DNA of 64,000 nt from Primula veris (lineage: Eukaryota; Streptophyta; Magnoliopsida; Ericales; Primulaceae): NCBI GenBank assembly GCA_963682055.1, contig OY821741.1, positions 22,080,711 through 22,144,710 of the forward strand. Reading direction: 5' to 3'. Position 1 is the first letter of the stretch. Each line of letters begins with the position of its first letter. The notes beneath the pieces were generated by a model. It was not told the DNA's origin and ran no database searches. It saw only the letters and a program-made list of their open reading frames with translations. Shown here piece after piece: positions 60,699 through 64,000 of the stretch. The translations under genes and the position numbers were made by a program.

Positions 60699-61640
60699 TA
60701 TTTGCAGGAAATCAGTTCATATGTGCTGAGAATATTTAGCTGATAAAGAATGGAAGGTTTTTTTAGAGAAATATGGAGATTAGTTTTAAAAGTTATAATA
60801 TCTATTATTCTTTTTATTGTGCTAACAAGATCTCCTATTTTTATGCTTGTATTTATCACATTTCAATCTATGTTGATTAAATATTTTTGTGATTCAAATA
60901 GATTGAAATTAAATATGGAGTTATTAATTTTATATATATATATAGGATTTTATCTCCAAAATATATTATTTTATGTGATATTTTTAAAAGTTAACAATAT
61001 ATTCTATTGTCAAGCAACTACTATTCGGTGCTGTCTAAAGAATATTGAGATCAATCAAGAGCTACATTATCTCGTGCGTTTATAGAAAGATTGAGATCAA
61101 ATTAAAAGAGTCAAAGTCAATCTAAAAGATCTTGAAGAATGAAAATTGAACAATAAAGATTCATGAAAATGTTAGAAGATGTTTTTGTGTCATTATAAAT
61201 AGATAGTAGTTGTGCTTGTAAAAGGTGTGTGTTTTATAAACTATAAAGAACTCTACCTTAATAAAATACATGTGAGAATTTAAAAACGAAAAGTAATGGT
61301 GGGATGTTGTTGATATTTTGAGTGATAATTATAAAATAGGAGCAGTACTGAGATAGGCAGAAAAACTTAAGTGTTTCAGAGAGTTTTTCATAAGTTTTGA
61401 GCCTTATATTGTAGGTTTTTATAATATCACTAATTTAGGTGAGTGCCCCGGAGGCGTAGTATAGAGATTGGGTGAACTCCGTTGTTAAACGTGCGTGTGA
61501 ATTTACTTTCAAGTACGTTTAACTTTTCTGTTCAGTCCATCAGTATACTTAGATTACAACTGTGGTTACAACTGTAGTTGCAACATAACAGCTTAACAAC
61601 AACTAGAACAGCGGATCGAAATTTCAAAATGCATGAATGT
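60699..61640 (+). repeat. LTR-like sequence, probably Ty1/copia
   Basis: AT-rich left half, a TATA-like CATTATAAATAG near 61190, then GTGAACTCCGTTGTTAAACGTG (61471) and TTACAACTGTGGTTACAAC. It parallels 13819..14660 in order and wording. Edges are not defined and no internal region adjoins it. Confidence 0.35.
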
Positions 61641-61884
61641 GCAGTACATATATGAATGTAAGTTCGTGTATAAGGGCTACTAGTATGCCACTTGTTCTAT
61701 ATCATGGATTATGAATTAGGTCGCGTGAGGAGATTTTACGATAATTTAAGGGTAACTTAAATCAAGGCATAAACCGGATGAAACCGATCACCGATAAGAA
61801 TAGGCATGAAGTTTCATATGAGGTGGGTCATTAAGTTTACCCTAAGATACACCCTTACTGATTGTGTTTCATAGGACATCTTAG

Positions 61885-62260
61885 CAATTGTGTAGTCGAT
61901 TATTTGGGCCATTTTGTATTTTGGAGAGGTTCGGACCGGTTGCTTATCGATTTGAGTTACTAGAAGGATCATGGGTGCACGCGGTTTTTCACGTGTCTTC
62001 TGAAAAAGCGAATTGGGGAGTTACTGTTACATGCTACATTGCCACCATTTTTGGGAGATGGTACTCCCGAGGTAAAGGTCAAGGAGATATTGGTGTATAA
62101 ATAGGTTGGTAGTCGTGGTGGTAGGAGTCGATAGGCTTTGGTCGCGATGAAGGGACCCTTAGTGCATGAGGCGATGTGAGAGCTGATTGAGAGTTGCGAT
62201 GAAGGGAATGATAGGTACAGTGGGCGACAATCCGCTTGGGTTACGCGTTCGTCCACTTGC
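61885..62260 (+). pseudogene. Ty3/gypsy chromovirus integrase C-terminus and chromodomain remnant
   Basis: The frame at 61888 contains RLFGPFCILERFGPVAYRFE and HAVFHVSSEKA, the C-terminal block of chromovirus integrases (FGP..VLERIGPVAYRLELP, HPVFHVSLLK in the family). After a stop, other frames give GDGTPEVKVKEILV and, near 62150, a chromodomain-like MKGPLVHEAM. No LTR or further pol is attached, so it is an isolated fragment. Confidence 0.72.
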
Positions 62261-62544
62261 CTGCGTGATTAATTATGTGATGGGCTAAGTCACTTTTATT
62301 TATGTATAGGCTTGTTTGTGTTTAGTTAGTAGTTTGGTGAATATTTAGTTTGGGCATTAGTCTATATGAACTTTGTGGGTTATTCCTGTTTTAGAGAAAT
62401 ATGACTCTACTCCACTATTGTTTTCTGTATCTCAAATGTCATTCAATTCTCTCTTGTTTTATCATAAAATTAATTATTCACCACTTATCTCTTTTATTCT
62501 CAAGAATACTAGCCTATTTTTTAGGATTACGGAACAGATAGGAG

Positions 62545-62823
62545 TACGGTTCGGGTCGGTTCGGTTTTTAGCAAAACGAAAACCGAAACCGAGCATATTT
62601 TTCGGTTCGGTTTTTTTCGGTTTCGGTCTTTTTATTTTTTGGACCGAAACGGACCGGCTGTTTTCGGTCCAGTTTCGGTTTTTAGGTTATTTTTCGATTT
62701 TTTTCGGGTTTTTTCGGTTCGGTTTTATTGAAAACCGAAACCGACCCGGATTTTTTTCGGTTTTTCGGTTTCGGTCTTTTTCGGTTCGGTTATCGGTCGG
62801 GTTCGGTTTTTCGCCCGGCCCTA
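62545..62823. mobile_element. hAT-type MITE made of CGGTT-rich sequence
   Basis: 279 bp between perfect 8-bp direct repeats GATAGGAG (62537..62544 and 62824..62831), the target-site size of hAT transposons. The right end reads GCCCGGCCCTA (TAGGGCCGGGC on the other strand), a hAT-like terminus; the left end TACGGTTCGGGTCGG matches it only in part. The interior is built of CGGTTCGGTTTTT and CCGAAACCG words, able to fold on itself. The Phe-rich frame across it is not a gene. Confidence 0.75.
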
Positions 62824-62831
62824 GATAGGAG

Positions 62832-63401
62832 TATAGGGCAGGCACTGATTTAAGGTGATACACGACTTTAGTAATCGAACTATTAACGAGCCGAACACCA
62901 ACTTTGGTGTAAAAATCTTATTACATTTGCAGCGTTGTTAATTATATGGCTTGCTGGTGGGAATTTCCAAATTTGACAAATTTGGAATCAAACCTAAATT
63001 TAATACCTGTAATACGTTACCCTGTGTCAAAAGTAAACTGAAATAAGGTTGTAATATGCATATTCTTTGAGTTGAAAAATAAAATAAAAAGGTTTTGTTT
63101 TCTTACTGAAGTTGACTTTGTTAAGTTACCTTATTTTTAGTAATTTGTATCTCTATTTAATATATTTAACAAATTAATTACGTTACACCTTTTTGTCGGC
63201 AAGTTGAGGGTGTTGACTGTAAGGAGTCAAATTTGACTCTAAAACCATCACAACCGCGTTAGGATTCCAGGTGGGACGGCGCTTTTAACGATCCCAAACA
63301 CAATAATAATATTTAACAACACTAAGATATCGAATATTTGTACGTTACAACTTACAAGTTTGACATATAAAACTACGTATTTTTCAAAAAAAAATACTTT
63401 T
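62832..63401. other. Gene-free stretch
   Basis: AT-rich. No gene or repeat ends are recognised. Confidence 0.4.
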
Positions 63402-64000
63402 TGTTTTGTGACATATTAACTTACATATATATGTATATAGATATAGAGAGAAAATATAGAGACACACTAAAACGAAGTGTTTATTCATTAATATGAGTGT
63501 ACAGAGAGATACATCAAGATACCACTGACACTCTTTATATAATAGAGGATAGAGTTACATATGCTAGGAAAGCCCAAGATAATCTCAATAGAGTAAGAAC
63601 CAAGATGGCCAATAATATCTTACAACACTCCCCCTTTGTACGTCTTGATTTTTTCGTCTTTATGCTGTCGATGTGAGTCGAGTTCATTCGCAGTGCTAAA
63701 CACATAAAAACTTTAGGGCCGGAAAACCCAGTGTGGAACAAAACCGGTACCTAGGAGAAACTGTGTATCCGAATGATATAGGCCGAAATATCATGTAAAT
63801 AACTAACTACAAAACAGTGTGGCTCATCAAAACCTTGTCAGAGTAAACCCAGTGGAAAAAATCTCTAGTCGAATGACAAAAGAGTACACAGTGGTAAGAA
63901 GTATACAACAGGATACTCTTCCTAATTTCGGCAATCTTAAGTGAGATACGATGGGAACGTGTCTCGCTAAAAACCTTGTCAAGGAAAACCCAGTGGGAAA
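63402..64000 (-). mobile_element. Ty1/copia element B3, minus strand, partial
   Basis: 3' LTR at 63402..63627 (TGTTTTGTGACATATTAAC to TTACAACA), then purine tract AAAGGGGGAG on the minus strand, and interior matching elements B1 and B2 (for example 63640..64000 with 39650..40100 and 46675..47140). It runs off the right edge. Confidence 0.8.

Noticed and set aside
62373..62828. 151-codon Phe/Arg-rich frame
   Set aside because: Created by the CGGTT-rich MITE; not a protein gene.
1..64000. tRNA, rRNA or microRNA genes
   Set aside because: No cloverleaf with A/B boxes or rRNA core motif was found by eye; the primer-site matches are retrotransposon sites, not tRNA genes.

Overview
The window looks like nuclear DNA of a flowering plant, probably a eudicot. 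It is AT-rich and gene-poor, has GT..AG introns and is crowded with LTR retrotransposons, LINEs and MITEs. I see no bacterial operons, CRISPR array, rRNA or convincing tRNA. The species cannot be named from the sequence. One host gene is well supported. It is the membrane nucleoporin NDC1, on the minus strand, with three intact exons at 23984..24463, 26253..26639 and 27416..27640. Its upstream exon lies in a tandem array at about 34480..38170, next to a 200-base assembly gap. Almost everything else is mobile DNA or decayed genes.

Layout, left to right. 1..1552 is the 5' end of a minus-strand Ty3/gypsy (Athila/Tat-like) element. It interrupts a plant mobile domain (PMD) gene remnant at 1553..3933, which is also split by a 722-bp solo LTR with a perfect TTAGG target duplication. 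4380..5041 is a decayed FAR1/MULE-type fragment. 5165..11650 is a LINE split by a 3.4-kb insertion that holds gene-like sequence. 11685..13160 is a second LINE that joins ORF1 directly to RNase H. 13160..16835 is gene-free, with an LTR-like stretch and a tandem duplication. 16841..23120 is a minus-strand LTR element into which a plus-strand LTR element (17723..21070) has inserted; the inner one carries a piece of a polypyrimidine-tract-binding-protein (PTB) RRM.

23600..38313 is the NDC1 region. It has a 562-bp intronic tandem duplication, a complete Ty1/copia insertion without gag (29825..34103, TSD GCAAA), and eight diverged copies of an NDC1 transmembrane exon. 39420..46344 and 46451..53292 are two related minus-strand Ty1/copia elements, and a third begins at 63402. 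53358..55794 is a second decayed PMD gene. 56302..60698 is a truncated minus-strand gypsy element with gag, protease and 5' LTR. 61885..62260 is a chromovirus integrase/chromodomain remnant, and 62545..62823 is a hAT-type MITE with an 8-bp TSD.

The most unusual feature is the amplified NDC1 exon. Next come the PTB fragment inside a nested LTR element, the twice-interrupted PMD gene, and the 562-bp duplication whose edge sits exactly on an NDC1 splice donor.
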